This document shows, in pieces, positions 17,195 through 26,848 of a stretch of 64,000 nt of DNA (positions are counted from its first letter, which is position 1; each line of letters starts with the position of its first letter). A program made the position numbers and the translations under genes. The notes under the pieces were generated by a model, which was given only the letters and a program-made list of their open reading frames with translations, did not search any database and was not told the DNA's origin. Origin of the DNA: Streptomyces roseolilacinus (GTDB lineage: Bacteria; Actinomycetota; Actinomycetes; Streptomycetales; Streptomycetaceae); assembly GCF_014649335.1 (NCBI RefSeq), contig NZ_BMSV01000003.1:248001-312000 (forward strand). Direction: 5' to 3'.

Positions 17195-18514
17195 TCAGGA
17201 ACCGGCGGTCTTCGCGGCCTCGTCCCACCTCTTGTCGAGGTCGGCGAAGAAGCCCCGCAGGTCGCCCTTCTGCGCGCCGCGGGCGATGTCGACGAGCTGG
17301 CGGCGGTAGTCCGGCTTGGCCAGGCCGATCTCGGCGGCGTTGTCGATCGCGTTGACCTTCCCGGTCTCCGCCTCCGACCGCTCCACCAACTTGACATCGT
17401 TGTCACCGAAGTCCTCGAGCGTGTCCGGCATGGCGGCTGCCTTCACCGCGGAGATGGCGCCCTCCTTCGCGGAGTAGCCCGACTTCTCGGTGAACCAGTC
17501 GATCCAGGCGCGGGCGGCGGACTTGTGCGCGGAGTGGGCGTTGACCGCCTGCTGGTAGTCCGAGACGGCCGTCGCGCAGAACTTCCCGTCCTTCTGGACG
17601 GGGAACGGCATGAAGCCGATCTCGGCGGGGTCCGTGCCCGCCTTCCTCGCCGCGTCCCGCATCTGCGTGATCGCCCAGGACCCGAGGTGCATGGTGGCGA
17701 CCTGCCCCTTGGCGATCATGCCCTTGGAGGCCTCCCAGTTGGTCGTGCCGGGGTCCTTCTCGGACAGGCCGCCCTTCACGACGTCGTGCAGCAGCGAGTC
17801 GATGACGTGCAGCTCGCTCCCCTCCTTCCAGGGGGAGACCGGGCCGGCCAGCCTGTCGTTGGCCTTCGCGTCGCAGGTGACCGAGCCGATGCTGTTGCTC
17901 CAGGCCGTCAGCGGCCAGCCGTCCTTGAAGTTCGTGTAGTACGGGACGGCGTCCGTCTTCGCCTCGATCGCCCGGAGGTCGGCGAGGAACTCCTGCGGGG
18001 TGGTCGGCCAGTCGGTGACGCCCGCCTTCCGCCAGACGGCCTTGTTGTAGAGGAAGCCGTTGGCGGTGCCGAACTGGGCGATGCCGTAGACCTTGCCGCC
18101 CACGTCGGTCTTGTCGCTGAAGCGGTACTTCGCGCCCAGCTCCTCGCTGGTGCCCAGCGGGGCGAAGAACTTCGGGTAGTCGTTCTTGGCGACGGCGCCC
18201 GGGATCATGAGGACGTCGCCGTAGTCCTCGGTGTTCATCCGGATCCTGACCTCGCCCTCGTAGTCGGTGAGCGCCTCGAAGGTCACCTTCACCTTGGGGT
18301 GGGTCTTGTTGAACTCGGCGGCGTACCGGTCCATCGTCCCGTCCTGGACGAGGTCGGTGCGGTGCGTGAGGACCTTGATCTCGCCGGAGACGTCGCCGGG
18401 GGAGGACGGCGCGGCCGCCGTCTCCCCGGAGGGGGCGCCCCCGCCCCCGCACCCCGCGGCCGTCAGCATCGCGGTGGCGAGGAGCGCCCCCGTGAGCGCC
18501 TTCTTCTTCCCCAT
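17195..18514 (-). CDS. sugar ABC transporter substrate-binding lipoprotein
   Basis: 439 residues from an ATG with AAGGAG upstream. Signal peptide with lipobox LTAAGC (Cys22) gives a membrane-anchored lipoprotein. The body has the family 1 extracellular solute-binding pattern (SGEIKVLTHRTD, VYGIAQFGTANGFLYNKAVW, GQVATMHLGSWAI). First gene of the three-gene importer. It is divergent from the GH2/LacI pair, and operator-like sites lie in the shared 273-base promoter region. Confidence 0.9.
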   Translation of the reverse strand: MGKKKALTGALLATAMLTAAGCGGGGAPSGETAAAPSSPGDVSGEIKVLTHRTDLVQDGTMDRYAAEFNKTHPKVKVTFEALTDYEGEVRIRMNTEDYGDVLMIPGAVAKNDYPKFFAPLGTSEELGAKYRFSDKTDVGGKVYGIAQFGTANGFLYNKAVWRKAGVTDWPTTPQEFLADLRAIEAKTDAVPYYTNFKDGWPLTAWSNSIGSVTCDAKANDRLAGPVSPWKEGSELHVIDSLLHDVVKGGLSEKDPGTTNWEASKGMIAKGQVATMHLGSWAITQMRDAARKAGTDPAEIGFMPFPVQKDGKFCATAVSDYQQAVNAHSAHKSAARAWIDWFTEKSGYSAKEGAISAVKAAAMPDTLEDFGDNDVKLVERSEAETGKVNAIDNAAEIGLAKPDYRRQLVDIARGAQKGDLRGFFADLDKRWDEAAKTAGS

Positions 18515-18581
18515 GTGCCCAGCTCCTTCAGGATTGCGGCTCAGCTCTGCCGGTGGGATGTCGGCACTATGTCAGCCGGAT

Positions 18582-18596
18582 GTGAACCGGTAAAGC
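18582..18596 (-). promoter_or_regulatory. ACCGGT-centred operator-like site before the binding-protein gene
   Basis: On the minus strand it reads GCTTTACCGGTTCAC. This fits the word GCTNTACCGGTYYAY also found at 18691 and 8836. It lies 70 bases upstream of the binding-protein start, and a further CCGGTT 12 bases away forms an inverted repeat with it. It is probably bound by the nearby LacI-family protein (inference). Confidence 0.55.
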
Positions 18597-18673
18597 TCCG
18601 GTTTCCAGCGTGATGCCCAATCGTTACCGTCACTGCGCTGATCGGCGGGCGTGCGCAGGTACTTGACGGCTTT

Positions 18674-18687
18674 TCTCGTCGACGAGA
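18674..18687. promoter_or_regulatory. perfect 14-base palindrome in the divergent promoter region
   Basis: TCTCGTCGACGAGA is self-complementary and CG-centred. It lies between a TTGACG hexamer (18663-18668) and the ACCGGT site before the GH2 gene. A LacI-type operator is plausible. Confidence 0.45.
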
Positions 18688-18690
18688 GAA

Positions 18691-18707
18691 GCTATACCGG
18701 TTTATGG
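18691..18707 (+). promoter_or_regulatory. ACCGGT-centred operator-like site before the GH2 gene
   Basis: GCTATACCGGTTTATGG, 81 bases upstream of the beta-mannosidase start. It differs from the site before the GH26 gene at three of 17 positions, each a transition. Confidence 0.55.
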
Positions 18708-18787
18708 ACAGAGGGTGATCGGCGGGTTAGGTTGTGCGCCGTCGTACATCCGACCCGGCCTGTGCCAGGCGATAAGGAGCCGCACCC

Positions 18788-21193
18788 ATGAAGGACACCA
18801 CGCAGCTCACCGAGGGCTGGAGCCTGCGCCACGGCGACGCGCTGCTCGACGCCCGCGTCCCCGGCTGCGTCCACACCGACCTGCTGGCCGCCGGGGTCAT
18901 CCCCGACCCGTTCGTCGGCCTCAACGAGACGGAGGTCGCCTGGGTCGGCCGGCAGGAGTGGACCTACACCGCGCGCCTCGCCCACGACAGCGCCCACGAG
19001 CGCACCGACCTCGTCTTCGACGGCCTCGACACCGCCGCGCACATCACCCTCGGCGGCGAACCGGTCGGCACCACCCGCAACATGCACCGCGGCCACCGCT
19101 TCGACGTCACCGGACGCACCGGCGAACTGGAGGTCCGCTTCGCCTCCGCCTACGACGAGGCGGCCGCCGTGCGCGCCGTGACGGGGGAGCGCCCCAACGT
19201 CTACCCGGAGCCCTCGCAGTACATCCGCAAGATGGCGTGCGGCTTCGGCTGGGACTGGGGGCCGACCCTGGTGACCGCCGGCATCTGGCGCCCCGTCCGG
19301 CTGGAGCACTGGTCGACCGCCCGCATCGCCCGCGTCCGCCCCCTCGTCACCGTGGCGGACGGCACCGGACGCGTCGAGGTCCGGCTCGACCTGGAACGCA
19401 CCGCGCGGGGCGAGGGGCGGCCGCTGACCGCCTCCGCCCGCGTCGCCGGCACCACCGCGCGGGCCGAGACGACCGTGACCGGCGACGGCGCCGTCCTGCG
19501 GCTGGAGGTGCCCGACGCGCGCCTGTGGTGGCCCCGCGGCCACGGCGACCAGCCCCTGTACGACCTGGAGGTCGTCCTCACCGGCGACGACGGCCCGCTC
19601 GACACCTGGCGGCGCCGCATCGGCTTCCGCACCGTCGTACTGGACCGCTCCGCCGACGAGCACGGCACCGGCTTCACCCTCGTCGTCAACGGCGTCCGCC
19701 TCTTCGCCCGCGGCGTCAACTGGATCCCCGACGACGTCCTGCCCTCCCGCGTCACCCCCGAGCGGTACCGCACCCGCCTCACCCAGGCCGCCGAGGCCAA
19801 CGTCGACCTCGTACGGGTGTGGGGCGGCGGCATCTACGAGGACGACGCCTTCTACGACACCTGCGACGAACTGGGCCTCATGGTCTGGCAGGACTTCCTC
19901 TTCGCCTGCTCCGCCTACCCCGAGGAGCAGCCGCTGCGCGGCGAGGTCGAGGCCGAGGCCCGGGACAACGTCGTCCGGCTCATGCCGCACCCCAGCCTGG
20001 TCCTGTGGAACGGCAACAACGAGAACCTGTGGGGCTTCCGTGACTGGGGATGGGAGCCCGCCCTCGCCGGCGACTCCTGGGGCGAGGGCTACTACCTGGG
20101 CCTGCTGCCCCGGATCGTCGCCGAACTGGACCCCACCCGCCCGTACACCGCCGGCAGCCCCTGGTCCGGCTCCTGGGACCACCACCCCAACGACCCGGCG
20201 CACGGCACCCACCACTCGTGGGAGGTGTGGAACCGCCAGGACTACGCCGAGTACCGGGCGAGCGTGCCGCGCTTCGTCGCCGAGTTCGGCTGGCAGGCGC
20301 CGCCCGCGCTGGCCACCCTCCGGCGCGCCCTGCCCGGCGAACGGCTCGCGCCCGACTCGCCCGGCATGCTCCACCACCAGAAGGCCGAGGACGGCAACGG
20401 CAAGCTGAACCGGGGCGTCGAGCGCCACTTCCCGCTCCCCGAGGACGACTTCGACCGCTGGCACTACCTCACCCAGATCGTCCAGGCCCGCGCCGTCGCC
20501 GCCGGCATCGAGCACTGGCGGGCCCACTGGCCCGTCTGCGCCGGCACCGTCGTCTGGCAGCTCAACGACTGCTGGCCCGTCAGCTCCTGGGCCGCCATCG
20601 ACGGCGACGGCCGGCCGAAACCGCTCTACCACGAACTGCGCCGCGTCTACGCCGACCGGCTGCTCACCCTGCTGCCCGGCGCCGACGGCCCCGTCCTCGC
20701 CGTGGTCAACCAGTCCGCCGAGCCCTGGCACGCCTCGGTGACGCTGCGCCGCCAGGCGGCGGACGGCACCCCCCTGCACCGCGCCGTGCTCGACGTCGCC
20801 GTGGAACCGCGCTCCGTCGTCCGCCTCCCCGTGCCCGACGGCGCGGCGCCCGCCGCGGGTTCCGCGAAGGAGTTCCTGGTCGCCGACGCCGACGGGCTGC
20901 GCGCCCTGCACTTCCCGGTGCCCGACAAGGACTTCGCCTACCCCCGCCCCCGGTACGACGTCACGGTGGAGCCGGTGCCGGGCCGGGAGGATAGAGTCGA
21001 CGTCGTGGTGAGCGCGCACACTCTCGTCCGAGACCTCCTGCTCCAGGCCGACCGGCTCGGCCCGGAGGCGACCGCCGACCGCGGCCCGCAGACCCTGCTG
21101 CCCGGCGAGCGGACCCGCATCCGGGTCTCCGGCTGCGGCGCCCGGGACGCCTCGGACGTCCGCTCCGCCCTGTTCTGCGTGGACACGGCGTGA
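18788..21193 (+). CDS. GH2 beta-mannosidase
   Basis: 801 residues from an ATG with AAGGAG ten bases upstream. No signal peptide, so cytoplasmic. N-terminal jelly-roll and immunoglobulin-like domains precede a TIM barrel. The acid/base motif is WNGNNENLWG (Glu412) and the nucleophile lies in RFVAEFGWQ (Glu499). FGWDWGP near 153 and WNGNNE are typical of beta-mannosidases rather than beta-galactosidases. It should release mannose from imported manno-oligosaccharides. The LacI regulator gene overlaps its stop (GTGA). Confidence 0.88.
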   Translation: MKDTTQLTEGWSLRHGDALLDARVPGCVHTDLLAAGVIPDPFVGLNETEVAWVGRQEWTYTARLAHDSAHERTDLVFDGLDTAAHITLGGEPVGTTRNMHRGHRFDVTGRTGELEVRFASAYDEAAAVRAVTGERPNVYPEPSQYIRKMACGFGWDWGPTLVTAGIWRPVRLEHWSTARIARVRPLVTVADGTGRVEVRLDLERTARGEGRPLTASARVAGTTARAETTVTGDGAVLRLEVPDARLWWPRGHGDQPLYDLEVVLTGDDGPLDTWRRRIGFRTVVLDRSADEHGTGFTLVVNGVRLFARGVNWIPDDVLPSRVTPERYRTRLTQAAEANVDLVRVWGGGIYEDDAFYDTCDELGLMVWQDFLFACSAYPEEQPLRGEVEAEARDNVVRLMPHPSLVLWNGNNENLWGFRDWGWEPALAGDSWGEGYYLGLLPRIVAELDPTRPYTAGSPWSGSWDHHPNDPAHGTHHSWEVWNRQDYAEYRASVPRFVAEFGWQAPPALATLRRALPGERLAPDSPGMLHHQKAEDGNGKLNRGVERHFPLPEDDFDRWHYLTQIVQARAVAAGIEHWRAHWPVCAGTVVWQLNDCWPVSSWAAIDGDGRPKPLYHELRRVYADRLLTLLPGADGPVLAVVNQSAEPWHASVTLRRQAADGTPLHRAVLDVAVEPRSVVRLPVPDGAAPAAGSAKEFLVADADGLRALHFPVPDKDFAYPRPRYDVTVEPVPGREDRVDVVVSAHTLVRDLLLQADRLGPEATADRGPQTLLPGERTRIRVSGCGARDASDVRSALFCVDTA

Positions 21194-22233
21194 GCGGCCC
21201 GCCGGAGCGCGTCACCATCAAGGACGTCGCCGCCAGGGCCGGGGTGTCCAAGGGCGCCGTGTCGCTCGCCTTCAACCACAAGCCGGGCGTGTCCGACGCC
21301 ACCCGCGAGCGGATCTTCACCGCCGCCCGCGAGCTGGGCTGGGCGCCGAGCGCGACCGCGCGCAGCCTCTCCAACCAGCGGGTCGACACCGTCGGCCTGG
21401 CGCTGTGCAGGCCGGCCCGGCTGCTGGGCATAGAGCCGTTCTACATGGACTTCATCTCCGGCATCGAGAGCGTCCTCGCGGACCGCTCCTGCTCCCTGCT
21501 GCTGCGGCTGGTCCGCGACGTCGACGAGGAGATCGCGCTCTACCGGCACTGGTGGCGCGGCCGCATGATCGCCGGGGGCATCCTCGTCGACTTCCGGCAG
21601 GACGACCCCCGCGTCCCGTCCCTCCAGGCCCTCGGGCTGCCCGCCGTCGCCGTCGGCCACCCGTCCCTGACGGGGGCCTTCCCCGCCGTGTGGACGGACG
21701 ACGCCACGGCGGTCGGCGAGGCCGTCCGCTACCTGGCGGCCCTCGGGCACCGCCGCATCGCCCGCGTCGGCGGCCCGGCGGAGCTCGGCCACAGCGCGAT
21801 CCGCGCGGAGGCGTTCCGGTCGACGGTGCGCGGGCTGGGGCTGGAGGAGGGCCGGCAGATCGCGACGGGCTTCGACGAGAAGGAGGGCGCCCGGGCCACC
21901 CGGTCCCTGCTGCTCGCCGCCGACCGGCCCACGGCGATCGTGTACGACAACGACATCATGGCCGTCGCGGGCGCGGGCGTCGCCGCGGAGATGGGCCTCG
22001 TCGTACCGGACGACCTGTCGCTGCTGGCGTGGGACGACTCGCAGCTGTGCCGGATCACCCACCCCACGCTGTCCGCGATGAGCCACGACGTGCACCACTT
22101 CGGCGCGGAGGTGGCGCGCATCCTGTTCGACGTCGTCGACGGCACCCACACCGGCCCGCACCAGGTGCCGACGCCGACGCTGACCCCGCGCGGGTCCACC
22201 GCCCCGGCGCCCGCGCCCGGCCGGCCCGCCTGA
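21190..22233 (+). CDS. LacI-family transcriptional regulator
   Basis: 347 residues. The N-terminal HTH reads VTIKDVAARAGVSKGAVSLA with hinge LSNQRVDTVGLAL. A periplasmic-binding-protein-like effector domain follows (GRMIAGGILVDFRQDD, YDNDIMAVAGAGVAAEMGL). Co-translated with the beta-mannosidase, it is the obvious local regulator of the importer/GH2 divergon and possibly of the GH26 and GH5 genes. The effector is probably a manno-oligosaccharide (inference). Confidence 0.9.
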   Translation: MSGPPERVTIKDVAARAGVSKGAVSLAFNHKPGVSDATRERIFTAARELGWAPSATARSLSNQRVDTVGLALCRPARLLGIEPFYMDFISGIESVLADRSCSLLLRLVRDVDEEIALYRHWWRGRMIAGGILVDFRQDDPRVPSLQALGLPAVAVGHPSLTGAFPAVWTDDATAVGEAVRYLAALGHRRIARVGGPAELGHSAIRAEAFRSTVRGLGLEEGRQIATGFDEKEGARATRSLLLAADRPTAIVYDNDIMAVAGAGVAAEMGLVVPDDLSLLAWDDSQLCRITHPTLSAMSHDVHHFGAEVARILFDVVDGTHTGPHQVPTPTLTPRGSTAPAPAPGRPA

Positions 22234-22241
22234 CGCACGCG

Positions 22242-22275
22242 GGAGGGCCGCGCCCCGGCCGGGGCGCGGCCCTCC
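22242..22275. terminator. 34-base perfect palindrome between convergent genes
   Basis: A self-complementary 34-base sequence just after the LacI stop and just before the GH5 stop. It can fold into a very stable hairpin on either strand, as expected for a bidirectional terminator. Confidence 0.8.
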
Positions 22276-22292
22276 GTCGTACCCGGCCGGGG

Positions 22293-23927
22293 TCACCCCC
22301 CGGCGCAGGGGGCGCCGTCGAGGGTGAAGGCGGTGGGCGCGCCGTTCACACCGGTGAACGAGGCGCTGATGCCGAAGCTCACGCTGCCGCCCGCCGGGAT
22401 GGTGTCCGTCCACGGCTCGGGCGTGGCCCGCACCCGGGTGCCCTGCTGGACGACCTTGGCGTTCCAGGAGGAGCGCACCGTCTGGTCGCCGGGGAAGGCG
22501 AAGTCCAGCTGCCAGCCCCTCACCGCCGCCGTACCGGTGTTGCGGACGGTGACGTCGGCGTTGAAGCCGCCGCTCCACTCGTTCACGCGGTACGTGACCG
22601 CGCAGGCGCCCGCGGCCTGCCCGGGCGCGGTGGTGACGGCGAGCGGGGCGGAGCGCGCGGAGCGGTTGCCGGCGGCGTCGCGGGCGTAGACGGCGAAGGA
22701 GTACGCGGTGGACGGCGTCAGGCCGGTGACGGTCGCGCTGTTCGCGGTGGACGTCGCGACGCGGGTCTCGGCCGTGCCGTCGAGGCGCACCACGTCGTAC
22801 GCGGTGACCGCCGTGTCGTCGGTGGAGGCCGCCCAGCCGAGCGTCACGCTGCCGGAGCGGACGTCCGAGGCGGTCGGGGTGCCCGGCGCGGTGGGGGCCG
22901 TGGTGTCGCCACCGCCGCCGGAGTAGACGCTCGCCTCGCGGGAGGTCGCCTTGATGCCGTTCGGGCCGTGGAAGATCCGCTCGCCCCACGGGGAGAGCCG
23001 GGAGGGGTCGAAGCCGACGGCCATGTCGAGGTACTCGACGCCGCCGCCGTTGCCGCTCCACGACCAGCCCAGGTAGCCCAGGCCGAGCTCCTCGGCCGCG
23101 GCCATGATCGCGTCCTCGTCGGGGTTCCCGTCGGAGTGGTCGTGCCCGAACTCGCCGACGACGAGGGGGAGACGGGCGGAGACAAACCGGTTCAGGTAGT
23201 CGCGCACCTCGGCCGCCGTGTCGAACACGCCGTACATGTGGATGGAGAACACCGTGTTCCGGGCCGGGTCGGCGGAGAACACCCGCTGCGCGTTGTCCCG
23301 CATGGTGAAGGACCAGTCCTGGCCCCAGTTCGGGGCGTCCACCATCAGGGTGTGGGTGAACCCGGCGGTGCGGAGCCGGCTGATCGCGGCGGACGTGTCC
23401 GAGGTCCACGCCGTGTATCCGGAATTGCCGTGCGGTTCGTTCCCGATGTTGAGGACGACGTACTTCTCCTGGCCCTTGAGGGCGCTCTGCACGCCGATCC
23501 AGTAGTCCACGGCGCGGTCCAGCGTCACGGCGCCGGCCTGCTCGCCGTACCCGGTCGTGTCGTGCGCCTCCAGGACGCACACGAGCCGGTTCTGCCTGCA
23601 CCGGTCGACGACGGCCGCCACGTCGGCGGTGTCGTTCCTCGTCCAGCGGTCGCCGGTGGCGAGCACCACGCGGACCGTGTTGGCGCCGAGCGCCTTGACG
23701 TCCTTCAGCGCCTTCGGGGTCGTGGACGCGTACCAGGCGTGGGCGTGGTTCACGCCGCGCATGACGAAGTCGCCGCCGTTCGCGTCCAGCAGCCGGCCGT
23801 CCCTGACCTGGAACCCCGTCGCGGCCGCGGTCCCGGCGTCGGCCGCCCGGGCGGCCGACGGGGCGGTGAGCACCGAGGCCGCCACGGCCAGCAGCGCTCC
23901 CGCCGCGGTGGCCAGTCTCCTTCTCAT
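22293..23927 (-). CDS. secreted GH5 endo-beta-mannanase with FnIII and CBM2 domains
   Basis: 544 residues from MRRRLATAAGALLAVAAS; longer upstream frames lack coding character. The signal peptide ends near ARA (26-28). The GH5 barrel has the acid/base motif NIGNEPHG (Glu164) and nucleophile VVGEFGHD (Glu259), with VMRGVNHAHAWY typical of bacterial GH5_8 mannanases. A fibronectin III domain (about 345-430) and a C-terminal CBM2 (CAVTYRVNEWSGGFNADVTV, WNAKVVQQG) follow. It complements the GH26 enzyme for mannan attached to cellulose-rich cell wall. Confidence 0.9.
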   Translation of the reverse strand: MRRRLATAAGALLAVAASVLTAPSAARAADAGTAAATGFQVRDGRLLDANGGDFVMRGVNHAHAWYASTTPKALKDVKALGANTVRVVLATGDRWTRNDTADVAAVVDRCRQNRLVCVLEAHDTTGYGEQAGAVTLDRAVDYWIGVQSALKGQEKYVVLNIGNEPHGNSGYTAWTSDTSAAISRLRTAGFTHTLMVDAPNWGQDWSFTMRDNAQRVFSADPARNTVFSIHMYGVFDTAAEVRDYLNRFVSARLPLVVGEFGHDHSDGNPDEDAIMAAAEELGLGYLGWSWSGNGGGVEYLDMAVGFDPSRLSPWGERIFHGPNGIKATSREASVYSGGGGDTTAPTAPGTPTASDVRSGSVTLGWAASTDDTAVTAYDVVRLDGTAETRVATSTANSATVTGLTPSTAYSFAVYARDAAGNRSARSAPLAVTTAPGQAAGACAVTYRVNEWSGGFNADVTVRNTGTAAVRGWQLDFAFPGDQTVRSSWNAKVVQQGTRVRATPEPWTDTIPAGGSVSFGISASFTGVNGAPTAFTLDGAPCAGG

Positions 23928-24305
23928 TTCCTGCTCCCAACGTGGTCGCGCGCACACCGGGGGACGCGCGCGTCCCCCGGCGTACGGCCGGCGGTTTCCT
24001 TGCGGGCTGTGCTCCCGGCCGTTCCGGTCGTTCCCCGCGAAGTGTTCGGGGCGCGGGGCCCACCGGTGGCCGACGCGTATGCACGGAAAGGGCGCGTCGG
24101 GGTGCCGGGACGTGTTCCCGCCGACCGGTCCGTGATCGCGGCTCCGGGACCGGGCGGGGGAAGAGCGGGCGCCGGAGGGGAATGCCGTACGCGCTCCCGG
24201 TAAAAGGCGTGCGTACGGCGGCGGTTCACGGTCCGTCCGGCGACTGGAAAAGAGGCTAGGGCGAGAGCACGACCCAGACAACCGTTGGGGCGAAACCGGT
24301 TAAGT
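23928..24305. promoter_or_regulatory. upstream region of the GH5 gene with operator-like repeats
   Basis: This gap of 378 bases holds no gene. Near its upstream end GACAAC (24277-24282) and GTTGTC (24309-24314) form an inverted repeat flanking GAAACCGGTTAAG, whose core AACCGGTT is a perfect palindrome. The right half-site lies inside the 3' end of manA. Both elements resemble the operator-like words seen before the GH26, GH2 and ROK genes. Confidence 0.45.
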
Positions 24306-25547
24306 TTAGTTGTCGTTCATCTGGCGCAGGGGCTGCGGACGTCCGGTCGGAGCGCTTCGTCCCACCGCGGCGGTGGCCCGGAACACCGTTCCGCTTCCCG
24401 TGACCGCGACCTCCTCGCCGGCCGGGACGTAGGCCGAGGCGCCCGGCCCGAGGACCAGTTCGTCCTTCCGGCCGGCCAGCCGGACCCGGCCGTGGGTGCA
24501 CACGAGGATCTGCGGACCGGCCCCGTCGAGGTGGTACGCGGCGCGGGCCGCGCCCGGCCGGAGCCGGGACAGCCGGAAGTCGTCGACCGGCGCCGGGTAG
24601 ACCTCCTCCCCGTCGTCGAGGACCACCGGACGCACGACGCCGGCCGGGCCGGCGGCGAAGCGCACCACGCGCAGCAGCTCGTCCACGTCCACGTGCTTGG
24701 CCGTCAGCCCGCAGCGCAGCACGTTGTCCGAGCCGGCCATGACCTCCACGCCGAGCCCCCGCAGGTACGCGTGCGGGACGCCCGCCCCGAGGAACAGCGC
24801 CTCCCCGGGGGCGAGTCGGACCCACCGCACCATCAGGGCCGCGAGCAGCCCCGGGTCGCCGGGGTGGACGCGGGCCACGTCCTCGTACGCCGCGCACTCC
24901 CGCCACCACGGTCCGCCCGCCCGCGCCGCCCGCCCCAGCGCGCTGCCGACCTCGGCGAGCAGGGCCGGGTCGGGGGAGGTGAGGAACGCGGAGAACACCT
25001 CCCGCAGCGCCTCCTCCTCGGGCCCGGAACGCAGGGCCCTCACGTACGGGGCCAGGCCGTCCACGCCGAGGGAGTCGAGGAGTCCGGCGCACTCGCGGGC
25101 CGGGCGGAAGCCGCACAGGCCCTCGAACGGGCCGAGCGCGACGATCATCTCCGGCTTGTGGTGGGCGTCCCGGTAGGTGCGGTGCGGCGCGTCCAGGGGC
25201 ACGCCGGCGGCGTTCTCGCGCGCGTGGCCGGCGGCGGCCCGCGCCGTGTCGGGGTGCACCTGGAGCGACAGGGGCGAGTCGGCCGCGAGCAGTTTGAGCA
25301 GGAACGGCAGCCGCGGCCCGAACCGGCGCACGACCGCGTCGCCCAACTCGGCGCCGGGGTCGGCGGCGACGACCTCGTCGAGCGGCACCGGGCGGCCTCC
25401 CCGCGTCACCAGGGAGGGGGCCGAGGGGTGGGCGCCCATCCACAGCTCCGCCCGGGGCGTGCCGTCGGGGACGGTCCCCATCAGTTCGGGCAGCGCGGTG
25501 GGGGAGCCCCAGTCGTAGGCGCGGATGGTGTTGTCGAGACGGTCCAC
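24306..25547 (-). CDS. manA: mannose-6-phosphate isomerase, class I
   Basis: 413 residues from a GTG with AAAGGAA upstream, opening VDRLDNTIRAYDWGSPTALP. Zinc-site motifs are SLQVHPD (Gln and His) and HHKPEM (Glu). It converts mannose-6-phosphate to fructose-6-phosphate, feeding mannose into glycolysis and linking to GDP-mannose synthesis. It lies downstream of the ROK kinase and upstream of the GH5 gene, completing the mannose route. The 273 bases between it and the ROK gene contain degenerate GTACGCG-rich repeats. Confidence 0.92.
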   Translation of the reverse strand: MDRLDNTIRAYDWGSPTALPELMGTVPDGTPRAELWMGAHPSAPSLVTRGGRPVPLDEVVAADPGAELGDAVVRRFGPRLPFLLKLLAADSPLSLQVHPDTARAAAGHARENAAGVPLDAPHRTYRDAHHKPEMIVALGPFEGLCGFRPARECAGLLDSLGVDGLAPYVRALRSGPEEEALREVFSAFLTSPDPALLAEVGSALGRAARAGGPWWRECAAYEDVARVHPGDPGLLAALMVRWVRLAPGEALFLGAGVPHAYLRGLGVEVMAGSDNVLRCGLTAKHVDVDELLRVVRFAAGPAGVVRPVVLDDGEEVYPAPVDDFRLSRLRPGAARAAYHLDGAGPQILVCTHGRVRLAGRKDELVLGPGASAYVPAGEEVAVTGSGTVFRATAAVGRSAPTGRPQPLRQMNDN

Positions 25548-25820
25548 GGGCGGATTCCTTTCGACCGGCCGGCCGAGGGGCGTGCCACCCGGGGCGGCGG
25601 GGCGGTGGAGCGGGGGCGGGCGGGGGCTTCGGATGCGGAGGGGGCGGTGTCGTGTGGGGAGGGGTCGGCCCGCCGGCACGCGCGTGGGGTGCGGAGGCCG
25701 ACTCGCCGTGTGCGTGACCGGTGGAGGGGAGCGGCCTGTCGTGCGTGTGGCGTGCGGGGGTCGGCTCGTCGTACGCGTGGTGCGCGGGGCCGGGTGGTCG
25801 TACGCGGGGCGTGCGCGGGG

Positions 25821-26780
25821 TCAGCTCGCCGGTGCGTGCGGCACGGGCCGGGGTCCGGCGTGGGCCGCCGCGGCGGCCGCCCCGATGAGCCCCGCGTCGA
25901 GGGCGAGCTCCGCGGGCACGACCGGCACGTCGCGCGCGAAGCCCAGCACCGCGTACGCGCCCAGCCACCGCCGCAGGGGGGCGAACAGCGTGTCACCGGC
26001 CTGGGCCACGCCTCCGCCGACGACCACCACGTCCAGTTCGACGAGGGTGATGGTCGCCGCGATCCCGGCGGCCAGGGCCTGCGCGGCCCGGTCGTACGCG
26101 GCGCGGGCCGTGGCGTCGCCGGCGCGGGCGGCGTCCGCGACGGCGGCGGCGGTCGCCGCGGTGCCCGGGGGAGGCGTCCACCCGGCGGCCAGGGCGCGGG
26201 CGGCGATCGCCGTACCGCTCGCCAGGCCCTCCACGCACCCGCGCCCCCCGCACGGGCACGGCTCCCCGTCGAGGTCCACGGAGATGTGGCCGATGTGACC
26301 GGCGTTGCCCGAGGGGCCGGTGTGCAGCCGCCCGCCGAGGACGAGCCCGCCGCCGACGCCCGTGGACACCACCATGCACAGCGCGTTGTCCACGCCCCGC
26401 GCGGCGCCCAGCCAGTGTTCGGCGGCGGTCATGGCGACCGCGTCGCCGACCAGCGCCGGCCGTATGCCGGCGGGCATCCGCGGATGGGCCCGCACCCGCT
26501 CGACCAGGGGGAACGCGCGCCACCCGGCGATGTTGACCGGACTGACGGTCCCGGCGGCCGTGTCGACCGGGCCCGCGCAGGCGATGCCCACGCGGTCCAG
26601 GGACGCCCACGCCGGGTGCGCGGAGAGCTCGTCCAGGACGGCGGTGACGGCCCCCATCAGCGCCTCGGCCGGCTCGTGGGCGGGCGTCGGCCGCTGAGCC
26701 CGGGCCACGAGGCGGCCCTCCGGGTCGACGAGCGCCCCGGCGATCTTCGTACCGCCGATGTCCAGAGCCCCGTACACCAT
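25821..26780 (-). CDS. ROK-family sugar kinase
   Basis: 319 residues from MVYGALDIGGTKIAGALVD; no N-terminal HTH, so a kinase rather than a ROK repressor. The phosphate motif DIGGTK is at 7-12 and the ROK zinc motif GH-x9-CPCGGRGCVE lies near 165-185. STGVGGGLVLGG is the sugar/ATP region. Paired with manA, phosphorylation of mannose (or glucose) is the natural guess. Substrate specificity cannot be read directly. Confidence 0.85.
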   Translation of the reverse strand: MVYGALDIGGTKIAGALVDPEGRLVARAQRPTPAHEPAEALMGAVTAVLDELSAHPAWASLDRVGIACAGPVDTAAGTVSPVNIAGWRAFPLVERVRAHPRMPAGIRPALVGDAVAMTAAEHWLGAARGVDNALCMVVSTGVGGGLVLGGRLHTGPSGNAGHIGHISVDLDGEPCPCGGRGCVEGLASGTAIAARALAAGWTPPPGTAATAAAVADAARAGDATARAAYDRAAQALAAGIAATITLVELDVVVVGGGVAQAGDTLFAPLRRWLGAYAVLGFARDVPVVPAELALDAGLIGAAAAAAHAGPRPVPHAPAS

Positions 26781-26848
26781 CGCCTCAGCCTTCCGTCGCG
26801 GGTAGCGCGGGCCGGTCGACCCGCGAGGGATCACTGTGCCCGGAAGGT

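Noticed and set aside
20938..24084. 1048-residue minus-strand frame over the LacI and GH5 genes
   Set aside because: Shadow of two confidently identified genes in other frames; crosses a terminator palindrome.
24277..24314. Attachment-site or transposon-end interpretation of the GACAAC/GTTGTC repeat
   Set aside because: No integrase, tRNA or matching distal copy is present; similarity to other promoter palindromes favours an operator.
25548..25820. Possible peptide repeat gene (AYDEPTPARHTHD-like) between manA and the ROK gene
   Set aside because: The repeats are degenerate, no start with ribosome site fits, and codon bias is poor. Treated as non-coding repeats.
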